The notes below the pieces were generated by a model, which searched no databases, was not told the origin of the DNA, and saw nothing but the letters and a program-made list of their open reading frames with translations. This document shows positions 26,778-36,306 of a DNA stretch of 64,000 bases, piece after piece (position 1 is the first letter of the stretch; every line of letters starts with the position of its first letter). Source of the DNA: Streptomyces sp. NRRL F-5122 (lineage in GTDB: Bacteria; Actinomycetota; Actinomycetes; Streptomycetales; Streptomycetaceae). The position numbers and the translations under genes are program-made. The stretch covers positions 1-64,000 of the forward strand of contig NZ_LMWH01000116.1 in NCBI RefSeq assembly GCF_001507435.1. The letters are read 5' to 3'.

Positions 26778-26975
26778 ATGCGCTATGAGATCCGCGTCGA
26801 CGGACAGCTGTCGGACACGCTCACCGAGGCCTTCCCGGAAATGGACCACCTCGTTCTCTCCGGACAGTCCGTACTGGTCGGGCCCGTCGTCGACGAGGCT
26901 CACCTGTACGGGTTGCTGGCCCGGTGCCGGTCGCTCGGACTGCGTGTAGTGGAGATGCACCGGCTGCCGGAGTGA
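26778..26975 (+). CDS. Small conserved hypothetical protein (65 aa)
   Basis: 65 residues, predicted alternating beta/alpha: MRYEIRVDGQLSDTLTEAF, then VGPVVDEAHLYGLLARCRSL and LRVVEMHRLPE. Codon use is normal and GGGAGA lies 9 nt before ATG 26778, which supports a real gene. It resembles the short ferredoxin-like-fold proteins common near stress genes in Streptomyces; no function can be assigned. Confidence 0.75.
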   Translation: MRYEIRVDGQLSDTLTEAFPEMDHLVLSGQSVLVGPVVDEAHLYGLLARCRSLGLRVVEMHRLPE

Positions 26976-27114
26976 GCACGGCCTCGAGGGGCCGGACGAC
27001 CTCACCCGCCATGGGTGACCCGGCATGCGCCGGACGAGCGCGACCCTGATCCGTCCGTACACCGCACCCTCGGCGAACCTGCCGTGACCCGTATCGATCG
27101 CGCCAGGAGGAGCC

Positions 27115-27732
27115 ATGGCCGTACCCCGTGGTCCGGCGTCGCGCACCGGGCCGGAGCACGTGTCCGACGGCTCCGGGCACCGCACGGACGACGACCGCGG
27201 GGGTACTGCGGTTGGGCCTCGCCGCCTCGCCGCCTCGCCGCCTCGCCGCCTCGCCGCCTCGTGGACCCTGGTCCTGGGCTCGGCGCTCGCGGCGTTGATA
27301 CCGGGCATCATGGTGCCGGCCTGGCCCGGAGGGACCCTGCACGTGCCGGCGGTCCTCGTCGGGCCGTCCCTTCCTGTGGCCGGGGCGCTGCGGTCCGTCG
27401 CGGCCTTCCCCCTGGAGGAGCGCGACGAACGGGTGCCGCGCCTGCTCGTCGCGGTGCTGCTGGTCCTTGCCGGGGTGCTGTGTCTGCGGCACCCGTTGCA
27501 GACCATCGCGGCGCTGTCCCTCATCGTCGGGGTCGTCTGGCTGGTGACCGGCATGCTGATCGCCTACACGGCCTTCAGCGACCGTGACCTGCCGCACCGG
27601 GCGTTCGTCCTCGGCACGGCGGCACTCGGCATCGTCGCCGGGATCGTGGTGCTCGCCCTGCCGATCGAGTCCGCGGTCTTCCTGGCGCGGCTGCTCGGCC
27701 TGTGGCTGGTGCTGCTCGGGCTGCGGAGCTGA
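27115..27732 (+). CDS. HdeD-like (DUF308) membrane protein with octamer repeat
   Basis: 205 residues. A hydrophilic N-terminus of about 50 residues is followed by six hydrophobic helices arranged as three two-helix repeats (LVLGSALAALIPGIMVPAW; LLVAVLLVLAGVLCL; ALSLIVGVVWLVTGML; LGTAALGIVAGIVVLAL; LLGLWLVLLGL), the pattern of HdeD/DUF308 proteins linked to acid stress. CAGGAGGAGCC precedes ATG 27115. The N-terminal segment contains a tandem octanucleotide repeat (27216-27261) that encodes a repeated RRLAAS block; because eight is not a multiple of three, a change in copy number would shift the frame before any membrane helix is made. Confidence 0.8.
   Translation: MAVPRGPASRTGPEHVSDGSGHRTDDDRGGTAVGPRRLAASPPRRLAASWTLVLGSALAALIPGIMVPAWPGGTLHVPAVLVGPSLPVAGALRSVAAFPLEERDERVPRLLVAVLLVLAGVLCLRHPLQTIAALSLIVGVVWLVTGMLIAYTAFSDRDLPHRAFVLGTAALGIVAGIVVLALPIESAVFLARLLGLWLVLLGLRS
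27216..27261. repeat. Tandem octanucleotide repeat inside a coding region
   Basis: About 5.75 uninterrupted copies of GCCTCGCC, 46 bp in all, within codons 34-49 of the HdeD-like gene. The repeat is perfect over its whole length. Confidence 0.9.
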
Positions 27733-28049
27733 TGGTCGCCTTCGCATGCTCGGCCGCACTGCGCAGGGCGGGCGCCGGACGGCGGTCCGGTGGCTCCACG
27801 GCGGCGTGATCAGCGTCATGGCCTCCACGACGTCCGCCGGCCCGGACCAGCCGTGTCCGCGGGCGCAGGAGCGGCCCCTGCCGCCGACGGTGGCTCCCTG
27901 AGCCACGGCTGTGGAACGGGGTCCAGAACCGCAGGCGCGCCCGCGGCACCGGCGCTCACCCCTGCCGGGTGAGGTCGCACCGTCCCCGTCGCGCGCACCC
28001 TGAGGACGGCACTGGCGGCCGGGGCGAAAGCCCGGATCGGAGGAGAGAC
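27733..28049. other. Intergenic region, no gene seen
   Basis: 317 bp. It contains a small perfect hairpin (GTGGCTC at 27890-27896 with GAGCCAC at 27900-27906) that could terminate the upstream gene late. No frame with convincing codon use is seen. Confidence 0.4.
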
Positions 28050-28535
28050 ATGGTCGCGCAGACGTACCTCGCCTACGACTATCCACTGCTGAGCGCCTTC
28101 TGGACGATGCTGTGGTTCTTCCTGCTGGTCATGTGGTTCGTCCTGCTGTTCAGGATCGTCCTCGACGTGTTCCGCGACGACTCCATGAGCGGTTGGGGCA
28201 AGGCCGGCTGGCTCGTGTTCGTGGTCGTGCTCCCCTTCCTCGGCGTCCTCGTTTATCTCATCGCCCGTGGGAAGGACATGGGTCGTCGGGAGGTGGCGCA
28301 GGCGCGCGCCCAGCAGCAGGCCTTCGACTCCTACATCCGTCGGACCGTGGCGGAAGGCGGACGCCACAGCAGTACGGACGAACTCGTCCGGCTGTCCGAG
28401 ATGCGAACCCGCGGCGACATCACGGACGAGGAGTTCCGCCGGGCGAAGGACCTGGTCCTGTCCGATCACGCCACGTCGGGGCGCCCGGCGACCGCGGCGG
28501 ACGCGCGTTCCGCCGCGCCGGCCCACCGTCCCTGA
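28050..28535 (+). CDS. SHOCT-domain membrane protein
   Basis: 161 residues. Two transmembrane helices at the N-terminus (FWTMLWFFLLVMWFVLLFRIV and WLVFVVVLPFLGVLVYLIA) form a PLDc_N-like hairpin, and about 115-140 is a SHOCT motif (ELVRLSEMRTRGDITDEEFRRAKDL with its usual GDIT-EEF core). Such proteins are common and uncharacterised; the short C-terminal domain is thought to mediate oligomerisation. GGAGGAGAGAC precedes ATG 28050. Confidence 0.85.
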   Translation: MVAQTYLAYDYPLLSAFWTMLWFFLLVMWFVLLFRIVLDVFRDDSMSGWGKAGWLVFVVVLPFLGVLVYLIARGKDMGRREVAQARAQQQAFDSYIRRTVAEGGRHSSTDELVRLSEMRTRGDITDEEFRRAKDLVLSDHATSGRPATAADARSAAPAHRP

Positions 28536-28665
28536 CGGGCGGTCCGGGAGGCGGCGGTCCATAGGGGGCCGTACGGACCGTCGGGTGCTCAGCCCGCGCC
28601 TGCGGCCGCAACGGTCGGGCGGTCGACGCGGGCGGTGACGACAAACCGGCCTCGTCCCGGCCCGG

Positions 28666-29646
28666 CTATGCGGTGCGCTTCCGGCGGGTCGGCTGTTTCG
28701 CGGCAGTCTTCTTCGCCGTTTCCTTCGTGGCCGTGGTCTTCTTGGCAGTCTTCTTTGCGGTGCTCTTCTTTGTGGCGGTCTTCTTGGCAGGTGCCTTCTT
28801 CGCCTCGGCGCCGGCGGTGGTCTTCTTCGGGAGCTCGTGCACCTCGGCCTCGGGAGCCTCGCCGCGGGACGCCTTCGCCTGGGCCACCGATGCCTGGAGT
28901 GCGGCCATCAGGTCGAGCACCTTGCCGGGTTCGCCCTCCGGCTCCGGGGCCTCGGGCGGTGCGTGCCCCTCACGCTTGGCCTCGATCACCTGCTCGAGCG
29001 CCTCGGTGTAGTGGTCGGCGAAGTCGGGCCCTTCGAGGTCCTCGCGGGTCATCCGGTCGATCAGGTGCTGTGCCTCGGTGATCTCGCCGTCGGAGAGCCG
29101 GATGTCCGGCGGTGCCAATTCGGCCGGGTCCCGGATCTCGTCCGGCCAGCGCATCGAGTGCAGCACCAGCGCCTCGTCCCGCACCCGCAGCAGACCCAGC
29201 CTCTCCCTGCCGTGCCAGGCGAACTTCGCCACGGCGACCTTCGACGTCCTCGCCAGCGCCTTGCGCAGCAGGGCGTACGGCTTCGCGGCCACCGTGCCGG
29301 AGGCCTGGAGGTAGTAGCCCTCGCCGATGCGGAGCGGATCGATGGACCCGGCGGGTACGAACGCCACGATCTCGATGGCCCTCGCCGTCGGCAGGGGCAG
29401 CTCCCGCAACTCCTCGTCGAGCACCGGGACGACCTGGTCCCTGGTGAGCGCGTAGCCCTTGCCGATCTCCTGCTGCGGGACCTCGCGGTCCTCGACCTCG
29501 CAGTACTTCCGGACCCGCACCCGGCCCATGTCCTGCAAGTGGTACTGGTGGAAGCGGACGCTGTGGTCCTCGGTCGCGGGCACCACGTCCACCGGGATGG
29601 TGACCAGGCCGAAGCTGATCGCTCCCGACCAGATGCTGCGGGGCAT
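28666..29646 (-). CDS. ku: Ku, non-homologous end joining protein
   Basis: 326 residues. Bacterial Ku begins MPRSIWSGAISFGLVTIPV and has the beta-barrel core with FHQYHLQDMGRVRVRKYCEVE. It forms a homodimeric ring on DNA ends and recruits LigD. The last about 60 residues are a Lys/Ala/Thr-rich tail with AKKT-type repeats, like the extended C-terminus of mycobacterial Ku that aids DNA binding. ATG 29646 has GGAGG 7 nt upstream and is preferred over a much longer frame. No ligD is adjacent. It is divergent from efeO. Confidence 0.95.
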   Translation of the reverse strand: MPRSIWSGAISFGLVTIPVDVVPATEDHSVRFHQYHLQDMGRVRVRKYCEVEDREVPQQEIGKGYALTRDQVVPVLDEELRELPLPTARAIEIVAFVPAGSIDPLRIGEGYYLQASGTVAAKPYALLRKALARTSKVAVAKFAWHGRERLGLLRVRDEALVLHSMRWPDEIRDPAELAPPDIRLSDGEITEAQHLIDRMTREDLEGPDFADHYTEALEQVIEAKREGHAPPEAPEPEGEPGKVLDLMAALQASVAQAKASRGEAPEAEVHELPKKTTAGAEAKKAPAKKTATKKSTAKKTAKKTTATKETAKKTAAKQPTRRKRTA

Positions 29647-29933
29647 CGCGGACCTCCATGACGTGCCCCCGGGCCACCAGCCTACGAAGCGCTCGAGTGC
29701 ACGGCACGGCGGAGTGGTCCACGGGGATGACCGGTGCGGCGGTCGACCGGCACGGGTCCAGGCCGATCTGCCGGGCCGCTCGGCCGGCAAGCCCCCGGTG
29801 AACCGCGAGGGAACTCTTGGTGTCAGTCCCTGCCGGGGGCTTTCAGGGCGGGAGCCGCTGCCTAGCATGAGGTGATCGCGCCGCACGAAGGCGCGAGGGT
29901 ACGTTCGCACGTTGTTCGGGGAGGCGCGGAGGA

Positions 29934-31139
29934 ATGCCGGTGCCCGGCCTCACCTCACGGAGGGGCCGCGTCTGGGCCGCGGGCGGGCTCCTGCTCACCC
30001 TCGTCCTGGTGGCGGCGTTGCTGATCACCACACTCGGCGGAGCCCGGCACGCGCGGGCCGCCGGCGACGGGCTCCGGCACACAGCCGTCGAGGTGTCGCC
30101 GAGTGGCTGCGGCCGCGGCTGGACGAGTCCGGTTCCCGGGCTGCAGGTCTTCGATCTGCACAACACCTCGAGCAGTCCGGCGGAGGTCTATCTCGAGGAT
30201 CCCCGCAGCCGGGCCGTGTACGGAGAGCTGGAGGGCCTCGCCGCGGGCACCACCCGTTCGCTGACCGTCCGTCTCGGCAAGGGCTCGTACGCGTTCACCT
30301 GCCTGCCCGACGACGCCGACGCCGTCACCGGCCCCACGGTCCGTGTCAGCACCGGCGGCAGGCCCGGCCCCGCCGCGGCCCCCGTCACCCAGCACGATCT
30401 GATCCCGCTCGCGATCGACTACCAGAAGTGGGTCGGCGGGGGTCTGAACGACGTGGTGCGGCTGACCGGCCGGCTGCAGGACGCCATCGACCGCGGCGAC
30501 CTCGACGCGGCCCGGAAGGCCTGGCTGCCGGCGCACCTCGAGTACGAGCGGCTCGGTGCGGCGTACGACGCCTTCGGCGACTCCGACGCACAGATCAACG
30601 GAACGGACGCCGGGCTGCCCGGCGGTGTGAAGGACCCCTCCTTCGTGGGCTTCCACCGCATCGAGTACGGGCTGTGGCACGGCGGGTCCGCACAGCAGCT
30701 CCGCGCCCCGGCGGCGGCCCTCACCAAGGCCGTCCGCGGCCTGCGCGACGACTGGGCGCAGGCCCGTATGGACCCGGCGCAGCTGGGTCTGCGGGCGCAC
30801 GAGATCCTGGAGAACACCGTGCAGTTCGAGTTGACCGGGCGGACGGACTACGGCAGCGGCACCAGCCTCGCCACAGCCCGCGCCAACATCGACGGCACGC
30901 GTGCCGTACTGTCCCGGCTGCACCCCCTGCTCGCCTCGCGCTATGCGGACCTGCCCGTTCTCGAAAGGGACCTGGACCGCGCACAGCGCACCCTGGACGG
31001 CCTCCACCACGGCGACCGGTGGACCCCGCTCACCGGGCTCGACCGCACCCAGCGGGAGCAGGTCGACGCCGTTCTCGACGACGTGGTCGAGCGGCTGGCC
31101 TCGGTGGCGACGCTCTGCGACCCCCGGAGGACAGTGTGA
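29934..31139 (+). CDS. efeO: EfeO-type iron uptake periplasmic protein
   Basis: 401 residues. An N-terminal membrane anchor or signal (about 12-35) precedes a cupredoxin-like domain (about 50-140) and an M75/imelysin-like domain (about 155-400) with the HxxE motif at 241-244 (HRIEYGLW). EfeO binds ferric or ferrous iron outside the membrane and works with the EfeB peroxidase and usually the EfeU permease. ATG 29934 follows GAGGCGCGGAGGA. Its stop overlaps the efeB GTG start. No efeU is found beside it in this window. Confidence 0.92.
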   Translation: MPVPGLTSRRGRVWAAGGLLLTLVLVAALLITTLGGARHARAAGDGLRHTAVEVSPSGCGRGWTSPVPGLQVFDLHNTSSSPAEVYLEDPRSRAVYGELEGLAAGTTRSLTVRLGKGSYAFTCLPDDADAVTGPTVRVSTGGRPGPAAAPVTQHDLIPLAIDYQKWVGGGLNDVVRLTGRLQDAIDRGDLDAARKAWLPAHLEYERLGAAYDAFGDSDAQINGTDAGLPGGVKDPSFVGFHRIEYGLWHGGSAQQLRAPAAALTKAVRGLRDDWAQARMDPAQLGLRAHEILENTVQFELTGRTDYGSGTSLATARANIDGTRAVLSRLHPLLASRYADLPVLERDLDRAQRTLDGLHHGDRWTPLTGLDRTQREQVDAVLDDVVERLASVATLCDPRRTV

Positions 31140-32365
31140 ACGCCGGGCCCGCCACGGGTGGTTTCGGACGGCGCGGCTTCCTGCGCGGGGCCGCCCTCGC
31201 CGGTGCCGGCCTCGCCGCCGGGGGTGCGGCGGCCCCGCCCACCGCCGACGCCACGGGCACACCACCCGTCCTGCCCTTCCACGGCACCCACCAGCAGTCG
31301 CTGATCGCGGCCCCGCGCCGGGTCACCGCGTTCACCGCTCTCGACGTCACCGCCGAGAACCGCGCGGAACTCGGTGAGCTGCTGCGCACCGTGACCGACC
31401 GTGCGCGCTTCCTGACCGCGGGCGGAACACCTCCGGCCCTCGGTATCACCGGTCCGCCCGCCGACTCCGGTGTGCTCGGCGACCGGTTGCCGTCCGGCGC
31501 GCTGGCGGTGACCGTCGGCGTCGGTGCCTCGCTCTTCGACGACCGCTTCGGTCTGGCCGCGCGACGCCCGCGCAGACTCGCGACGATGCCCGCCTTCCCC
31601 GACGACGACCTCCGCTCCGAGTGGTGCCACGGCGACCTCAGCCTCCAACTGCACGCGGACGACACCGACACGGTGCTGCACGCCCTGCGGGACATCGCGC
31701 GGCACACCCGTGGCGGTATGCAGGTCCGTTGGCGTCTCGACGGGTTCTCCAGCCCGCCCCGCCCCAGCGGAACCCCGCGCAACCTGATGGGTTTCAAGGA
31801 CGGCACCGCCAACCCCGACCCGTCCGACCCGCGCGAGATGGATCGCCTGATCTGGGTGGACCGCGGCATGGGCGAGCCGGACTGGGCGCAGGGCGGCAGT
31901 TACCAGGTCGTCCGGCTGATCCGCATGCTCGTGGAGTTCTGGGACCGGGTCTCGCTGAGCGAACAGGAGCGGATGTTCGGCAGGGCCCGGGAGTCGGGTG
32001 CGCCGCTCGACGGTGACGCCGAGCACGACACCCCCGACTACCCGAGCGACCCCAAGGGCGATGTGATTCCGCTCGACAGCCACATACGCCTCGCCAATCC
32101 GCGCACACCGGGGACCGCCGGCCAGCGGATCCTGCGCCGTGCGTACAACTACGACCGGGGCGTGGACAGCAACGGCAATCTCGACATGGGGCTGCTGTTC
32201 TGCTGCTACCAGCAGGACCTCAGCCGTCAGTTCGAGACCATTCAGAAGCGCCTCGAGGGTGAGCCGCTCACCGACTACATCAAGCCGTTCGGCGGCGGCT
32301 ACTTCTTCGCGCTGCCGGGTGTGCGGGACGGTGCGGACTGGTACGGGCGCGCCTTGATGTCCTGA
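31136..32365 (+). CDS. efeB: EfeB, Tat-exported DyP-type heme peroxidase
   Basis: 409 residues. A twin-arginine signal ([19 protein letters not shown]) is followed by a DyP fold with the GxxDG motif in GFKDGTANP (about 219-227) and the proximal heme His at about 316 in HIRLANPR. It is exported folded with heme and oxidises ferrous iron or extracts iron in the Efe system. GTG 31136 overlaps the efeO TGA with GGAGG 5 nt before it, so translation is coupled. Confidence 0.94.
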   Translation: MNAGPATGGFGRRGFLRGAALAGAGLAAGGAAAPPTADATGTPPVLPFHGTHQQSLIAAPRRVTAFTALDVTAENRAELGELLRTVTDRARFLTAGGTPPALGITGPPADSGVLGDRLPSGALAVTVGVGASLFDDRFGLAARRPRRLATMPAFPDDDLRSEWCHGDLSLQLHADDTDTVLHALRDIARHTRGGMQVRWRLDGFSSPPRPSGTPRNLMGFKDGTANPDPSDPREMDRLIWVDRGMGEPDWAQGGSYQVVRLIRMLVEFWDRVSLSEQERMFGRARESGAPLDGDAEHDTPDYPSDPKGDVIPLDSHIRLANPRTPGTAGQRILRRAYNYDRGVDSNGNLDMGLLFCCYQQDLSRQFETIQKRLEGEPLTDYIKPFGGGYFFALPGVRDGADWYGRALMS

Positions 32366-32540
32366 ACCTGTTCGGACAACTTCCGGGTTCATTGGTCAAT
32401 ACACGGTCAAGGTTTTCCCCTGCTTCCCTGACCCTCTGTTCATGCGTCCGACATCGCCGCTCCAGCGTGGTGCCGCCCGTCCGGCGGAGCATCCCTGACC
32501 GTACGGCGCAACGACGTTCGTGTCCGGAAGGTGAATCAGC

Positions 32541-34394
32541 ATGGCCAGCAGGGGAAGAAGAGCAACGATGAGGGGCCTTGGTGCGCTCCTGGGCGCGGCC
32601 GCGCTCACGGCCCTCGGCGCAAATGTGCCGGCGTGGGCCGCCCCGCCGGCCGGGCACGGTCACGGGCAGAGCCAGTCCTCGACGGCCACGCCCATTCAGC
32701 ACGTGGTCGTGCTCTTCGACGAGAACGTCTCCTTCGACCACTACTTCGCGACCTACCCGCAGGCCGCCAACAGCGACGGCACCAAGTTCACGGCGTCCAA
32801 GAAGACTCCGAAGGACGTCGACAACCTGCGCACCGCCGGGCTGCTGACGAAGAACCCCAACCAGTACGCGCCCAAGCGGCTCACCCCGTCCCAGGCGGTG
32901 ACCTGCGACCAGAATCACGGCTACGGGCCCGAGCAGTACGCCAACAACGGCGGAAAGAACGACCAGTTCGTCCAGAACACGGACTCGGGCAAGTGCTCCG
33001 GCAACCTGTTCGGCGAGCCGGGCCTGGTGATGGACTACTACGACGGCAACACCGTCACCGCGCTGTGGAACTACGCCCAGAACTACTCCCTGGGCGACCG
33101 CTCCTACAGCTCCGTCTACGGCCCGTCCACGCCCGGGGCGCTCAACCTGGTCTCCGGCCAGACGCACGGTGTCGTCTCCATGGACCCCGCGTCCGGCACC
33201 GAGCACCCCAAGCAGACCACGACGCCGGACTCCTACACCGTTCAGTCGCCCGACGCCAAGGGTGTCGGCACGGTCATCAACGACCCCGACCCGGCGTACG
33301 ACGACTGCTCCGACAAGGACCACACCAGCACGAACGCGCTCGCCGCGATGCAGGGCCGCAACATCGGTGACGTGCTCAACTCCAAGAACGTCAGTTGGGG
33401 TTGGTTCCAGGGCGGCTTCCGGCCGTCCACCCCGTGGGACGGCCAGCAGGGCCACTACGCCAAGTGCGACGCCACCCACACCAATGTCGGCGGTGCCGCG
33501 GCCATCGACTACAGCCCGCACCACTCGCCGTTCGAGTACTACAAGTCGACGTCCAACCCGCACCACCTGCCGCCCCGTAACGTCGACGAGATCGGCCACA
33601 GCGGACAGGCGAACCACAACTACGACCTGACCGACTTCAGCGCCGCCCTCAAGGCGGGCAAGCTGCCGGCGGTCAGCTTCCTCAAGGCCGCCGAGTACCA
33701 GGACGGCCACGCGGCCTACTCCGACCCGATCGACGAGCAGCACTTCCTGGTCGACGAGATCAACGCGATCCAGAAGTCGCCGCAGTGGAAGTCGACCGCC
33801 GTGGTCATCGCGTACGACGACTCCGACGGCTGGTACGACCACGCGTACGCCAAGCCGGGCAACGGCTCCAAGGACATCTCGGTCGGCTCCAACGGCAAGA
33901 CCACCGACAGTCCGGCCTGCCAGGCCGGACCGGCGGCGACGGGCGGCTACGCGGACCGCTGCGGCCCGGGCACGCGCCAGCCGCTGCTCGTGGTCTCCCC
34001 CTACAGCAAGGTCAACAAGGTCGACCACACCCGGACCGACCAGTCGTCGATCATCCGCTTCATCGAGGACAACTGGCACACGAGCCGGATCGGTGACCAC
34101 TCCTTCGATGCCGCCGCCGGCTCCCTCGGGGGCATGTTCGACTTCCGGCACCCGAACAACAAGCAGGTGCTCCTGAACTCCGACGGTTCGGTGAAGTCGG
34201 TCGGCAAGATCCACCCGGTGAAGGCCGTCGCCACCAGCATCACCCCCGGTCCCGCCATGCAGAACACGGCGGCGACCACGGACGCGTCGTCGTTCCCCGC
34301 CCTTCCGCTGGGCATCGCGGTGGGCGCCCTCGTGGCGGTCGGTGCGACCGGCACGTACCTCACCATGCGCCGCAGGGACCGTGCGGCAGCCTGA
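32541..34394 (+). CDS. Secreted phosphoesterase (phospholipase C/acid phosphatase family)
   Basis: 617 residues. A signal peptide (to about residue 32, ending in AWA) is followed by the phosphoesterase-family domain starting IQHVVVLFDENVSFDHYFAT, in which Glu-Asn-Xaa-Ser-Phe-Asp-His-Tyr-Phe is the metal/nucleophile region of this PLC/AcpA-like superfamily. Further motifs include AYDDSDGWYDHAY and RTDQSSIIRFIEDNW. A C-terminal hydrophobic segment (LGIAVGALVAVGATGTYL) followed by RRRDR anchors it to the membrane. The substrate (phospholipid or phosphate ester) cannot be told apart. GGAAGG lies 10 nt before ATG 32541; ATG 32570 is out of frame. A strong terminator follows. Confidence 0.88.
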   Translation: MASRGRRATMRGLGALLGAAALTALGANVPAWAAPPAGHGHGQSQSSTATPIQHVVVLFDENVSFDHYFATYPQAANSDGTKFTASKKTPKDVDNLRTAGLLTKNPNQYAPKRLTPSQAVTCDQNHGYGPEQYANNGGKNDQFVQNTDSGKCSGNLFGEPGLVMDYYDGNTVTALWNYAQNYSLGDRSYSSVYGPSTPGALNLVSGQTHGVVSMDPASGTEHPKQTTTPDSYTVQSPDAKGVGTVINDPDPAYDDCSDKDHTSTNALAAMQGRNIGDVLNSKNVSWGWFQGGFRPSTPWDGQQGHYAKCDATHTNVGGAAAIDYSPHHSPFEYYKSTSNPHHLPPRNVDEIGHSGQANHNYDLTDFSAALKAGKLPAVSFLKAAEYQDGHAAYSDPIDEQHFLVDEINAIQKSPQWKSTAVVIAYDDSDGWYDHAYAKPGNGSKDISVGSNGKTTDSPACQAGPAATGGYADRCGPGTRQPLLVVSPYSKVNKVDHTRTDQSSIIRFIEDNWHTSRIGDHSFDAAAGSLGGMFDFRHPNNKQVLLNSDGSVKSVGKIHPVKAVATSITPGPAMQNTAATTDASSFPALPLGIAVGALVAVGATGTYLTMRRRDRAAA

Positions 34395-34408
34395 CGCCGC
34401 ACGGACCT

Positions 34409-34451
34409 GAGCGGGCGGTGGCCCCGGGAGTCCCGGGGCCACCGCCCGCTC
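34409..34451. terminator. Perfect 20-bp terminator hairpin
   Basis: Bases 34409-34428 pair perfectly with 34432-34451 around a 3-nt loop, 15 bp after the phosphoesterase stop. Confidence 0.85.
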
Positions 34452-34626
34452 TCCGTCGTGTGTCACCGTGCCCGCGGTCGGCAGGGACCTCGGCGGCCGG
34501 TTGAGGCACCTGCCGATCGCGGACACGGATGACGCATGGCCCGACGCCGGATGGGTACGCGACCGGAACCCGCCCGGAGCCGGCGGTTCCGGGCTGTGTC
34601 CGCCCGCCACTATCTGGGGATCCGCC

Positions 34627-35028
34627 ATGAACAGTCCCGACAAGAACCACCGACCGACCGCAGCTCAGGCCGCACTCGACACCCTCGCGGTGCACGCCGA
34701 GGATTCGGACGCGCTGGACACGCTGGCCGGGAGCGACGTGCTCGTCCCCGTGCCGGACGACGTCGCCGAGGAGGAAGCCGTCGACCCCTACGCCGTGGCC
34801 CTGCCGGTCCTGGAGCAGCCCGACGGCGAGCAGACGGTCCCGGTGTTCACCTCGGAGACGGAGATGGCCGGTCTGCTGCCGTTCGTCTCGCGATACCGGC
34901 TGGTGCCGCTCGGGGCGCTCGCCTCCCAGTGGCCCACGGACGAGCTCACGCTCACCATAGACGCGGCCTCGCCGCACGGGCTGACCCTGAACTCCGACGG
35001 GGTGCGCACACTGCTGGCCCGCCACTAG
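34627..35028 (+). CDS. SseB-like protein
   Basis: 133 residues. An Ala/Asp/Glu-rich N-terminal half is followed by VFTSETEMAGLLP and GALASQWPTDELTLTIDAASPHGLTL, the pattern of the SseB N-terminal domain found in many uncharacterised actinobacterial proteins. GGGGA lies 7 nt before ATG 34627. Function unknown; soluble. Confidence 0.75.
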   Translation: MNSPDKNHRPTAAQAALDTLAVHAEDSDALDTLAGSDVLVPVPDDVAEEEAVDPYAVALPVLEQPDGEQTVPVFTSETEMAGLLPFVSRYRLVPLGALASQWPTDELTLTIDAASPHGLTLNSDGVRTLLARH

Positions 35029-35153
35029 AGGCGTCCCGCCCGCCCGGTGCGTCCGCGAGCACGCGCCCGCGCGGCCGCGGGCGCACCGGGGCGCGCGCCC
35101 TTGCAGGGGAACCACCGCGCCGGGACGCGTCCGGCCGAGGTCACAATGACCGC

Positions 35154-36266
35154 ATGAGATGGATCTCCGGTGCGGTCGGCGCGCTGCTGCTCGTGGCCGT
35201 CGTCGCCAGCATCCTGCGCACGCTGGTGGTACCGCGCGGCCTGTATTCGGCGCTCATGTACCGGTTGTGGTGGGTCCTGCGCGGCGTGCTGCGGCTCGGC
35301 GCCCTGCGCGGGGGCTACCAGGCCATCGACCGCGCACAGACCTGGCTCGGATCGCTGATCCTGATGGGCATGCTCGCGACCTGGCTCGGCGGGGCGCTCA
35401 TCGCGTTCGGCCTGCTGCTGTACTCGCTGTCCTCACTGGGCTGGGCCGACTCCTTCCGCGAGGCGGGCTCCAGCCTGTTCACGCTCGGCTTCGCCAGCGG
35501 CCGGCGGCTGCACCTGTCCGCGCTGGACTTCCTCGCGGCGGCCACCGGGCCGGTGCTCATCGCCCTGCAGATCGCCTACCTGCCCACCCTGTACGCCGCC
35601 TACAACCGCCGCGAGCTCGAGGTGACCCTGCTCCAGTCCAGGGCAGGCGAACCGGCCTGGGGGCCCGAGATCCTGGCCAGGCAGTGGCTCGTCGACACCG
35701 AGACCGCGCTGGCCGAGCTCTACCGGGCCTGGGAGCGGCAGGCGTCGGACATCGGCGAGAGCCACTCCACCTATCCGGTGCTGCTCTCGTTCCGCTCGCC
35801 GCGGGCCCACCGCCACTGGCTGGTCGGCCTGGTCTCCGTCATGGACGCGGCGGCGATGCAGCTCTCGCTGACCCCCGGCAGCGCCCCGCCGGAGGCCCGA
35901 CTGGTACTGCGGGCCGGCTTCTCCGCCCTGCGTGACATCGCGCGTGCCCTGCGTATCCCGTTCGACGCGGACCCGGACCCGGACGCCCCGATCCAGCTCA
36001 CCTTCGCGGAGTTCGAGGCGGCCGTCACGATGGTGTCGACGGCGGGGTTCCCGGCCGAGCGGTCGGCCAAGGAGGCCTGGCCGCACTTCCACGGCTGGCG
36101 GGTCAACTACGAGGCGATCGCGTACCAACTGTGCCGCCGCTTCGACGCCGTCCCGGGGCTGTGGAGCGGTCCGCGTGACTTCGTCTTCACCCCGATCCCG
36201 CCCCGGCGCCCCGTCGACCGGCAGCCGGCCGGAGATCGGCCGGAACTGCCTCCTGCGGCAGGGTAG
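35154..36266 (+). CDS. Membrane protein with channel-like N-terminal domain
   Basis: 370 residues. Three or four hydrophobic helices (about 3-22, 63-88 and 125-148) surround REAGSSLFTLGFASGRR, which has the place and look of the pore helix and filter (TxGF) in two-helix potassium channels. About 150-370 is a soluble domain rich in Leu/Ala/Arg helices. The filter does not match the TVGYGD consensus, so potassium selectivity is doubtful. ATG 35154 is chosen because hydrophobic sequence begins directly after it. Its neighbours pqqB and sseB give no functional clue. Confidence 0.65.
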   Translation: MRWISGAVGALLLVAVVASILRTLVVPRGLYSALMYRLWWVLRGVLRLGALRGGYQAIDRAQTWLGSLILMGMLATWLGGALIAFGLLLYSLSSLGWADSFREAGSSLFTLGFASGRRLHLSALDFLAAATGPVLIALQIAYLPTLYAAYNRRELEVTLLQSRAGEPAWGPEILARQWLVDTETALAELYRAWERQASDIGESHSTYPVLLSFRSPRAHRHWLVGLVSVMDAAAMQLSLTPGSAPPEARLVLRAGFSALRDIARALRIPFDADPDPDAPIQLTFAEFEAAVTMVSTAGFPAERSAKEAWPHFHGWRVNYEAIAYQLCRRFDAVPGLWSGPRDFVFTPIPPRRPVDRQPAGDRPELPPAAG

Positions 36267-36306
36267 CCGGGACCGTGCGGAGGGAAGATCCCACGGGAGG
36301 CGGCCG

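Noticed and set aside
27216..27261. CRISPR-like repeat
   Set aside because: The repeats are contiguous octamers without spacers and lie in a coding frame.
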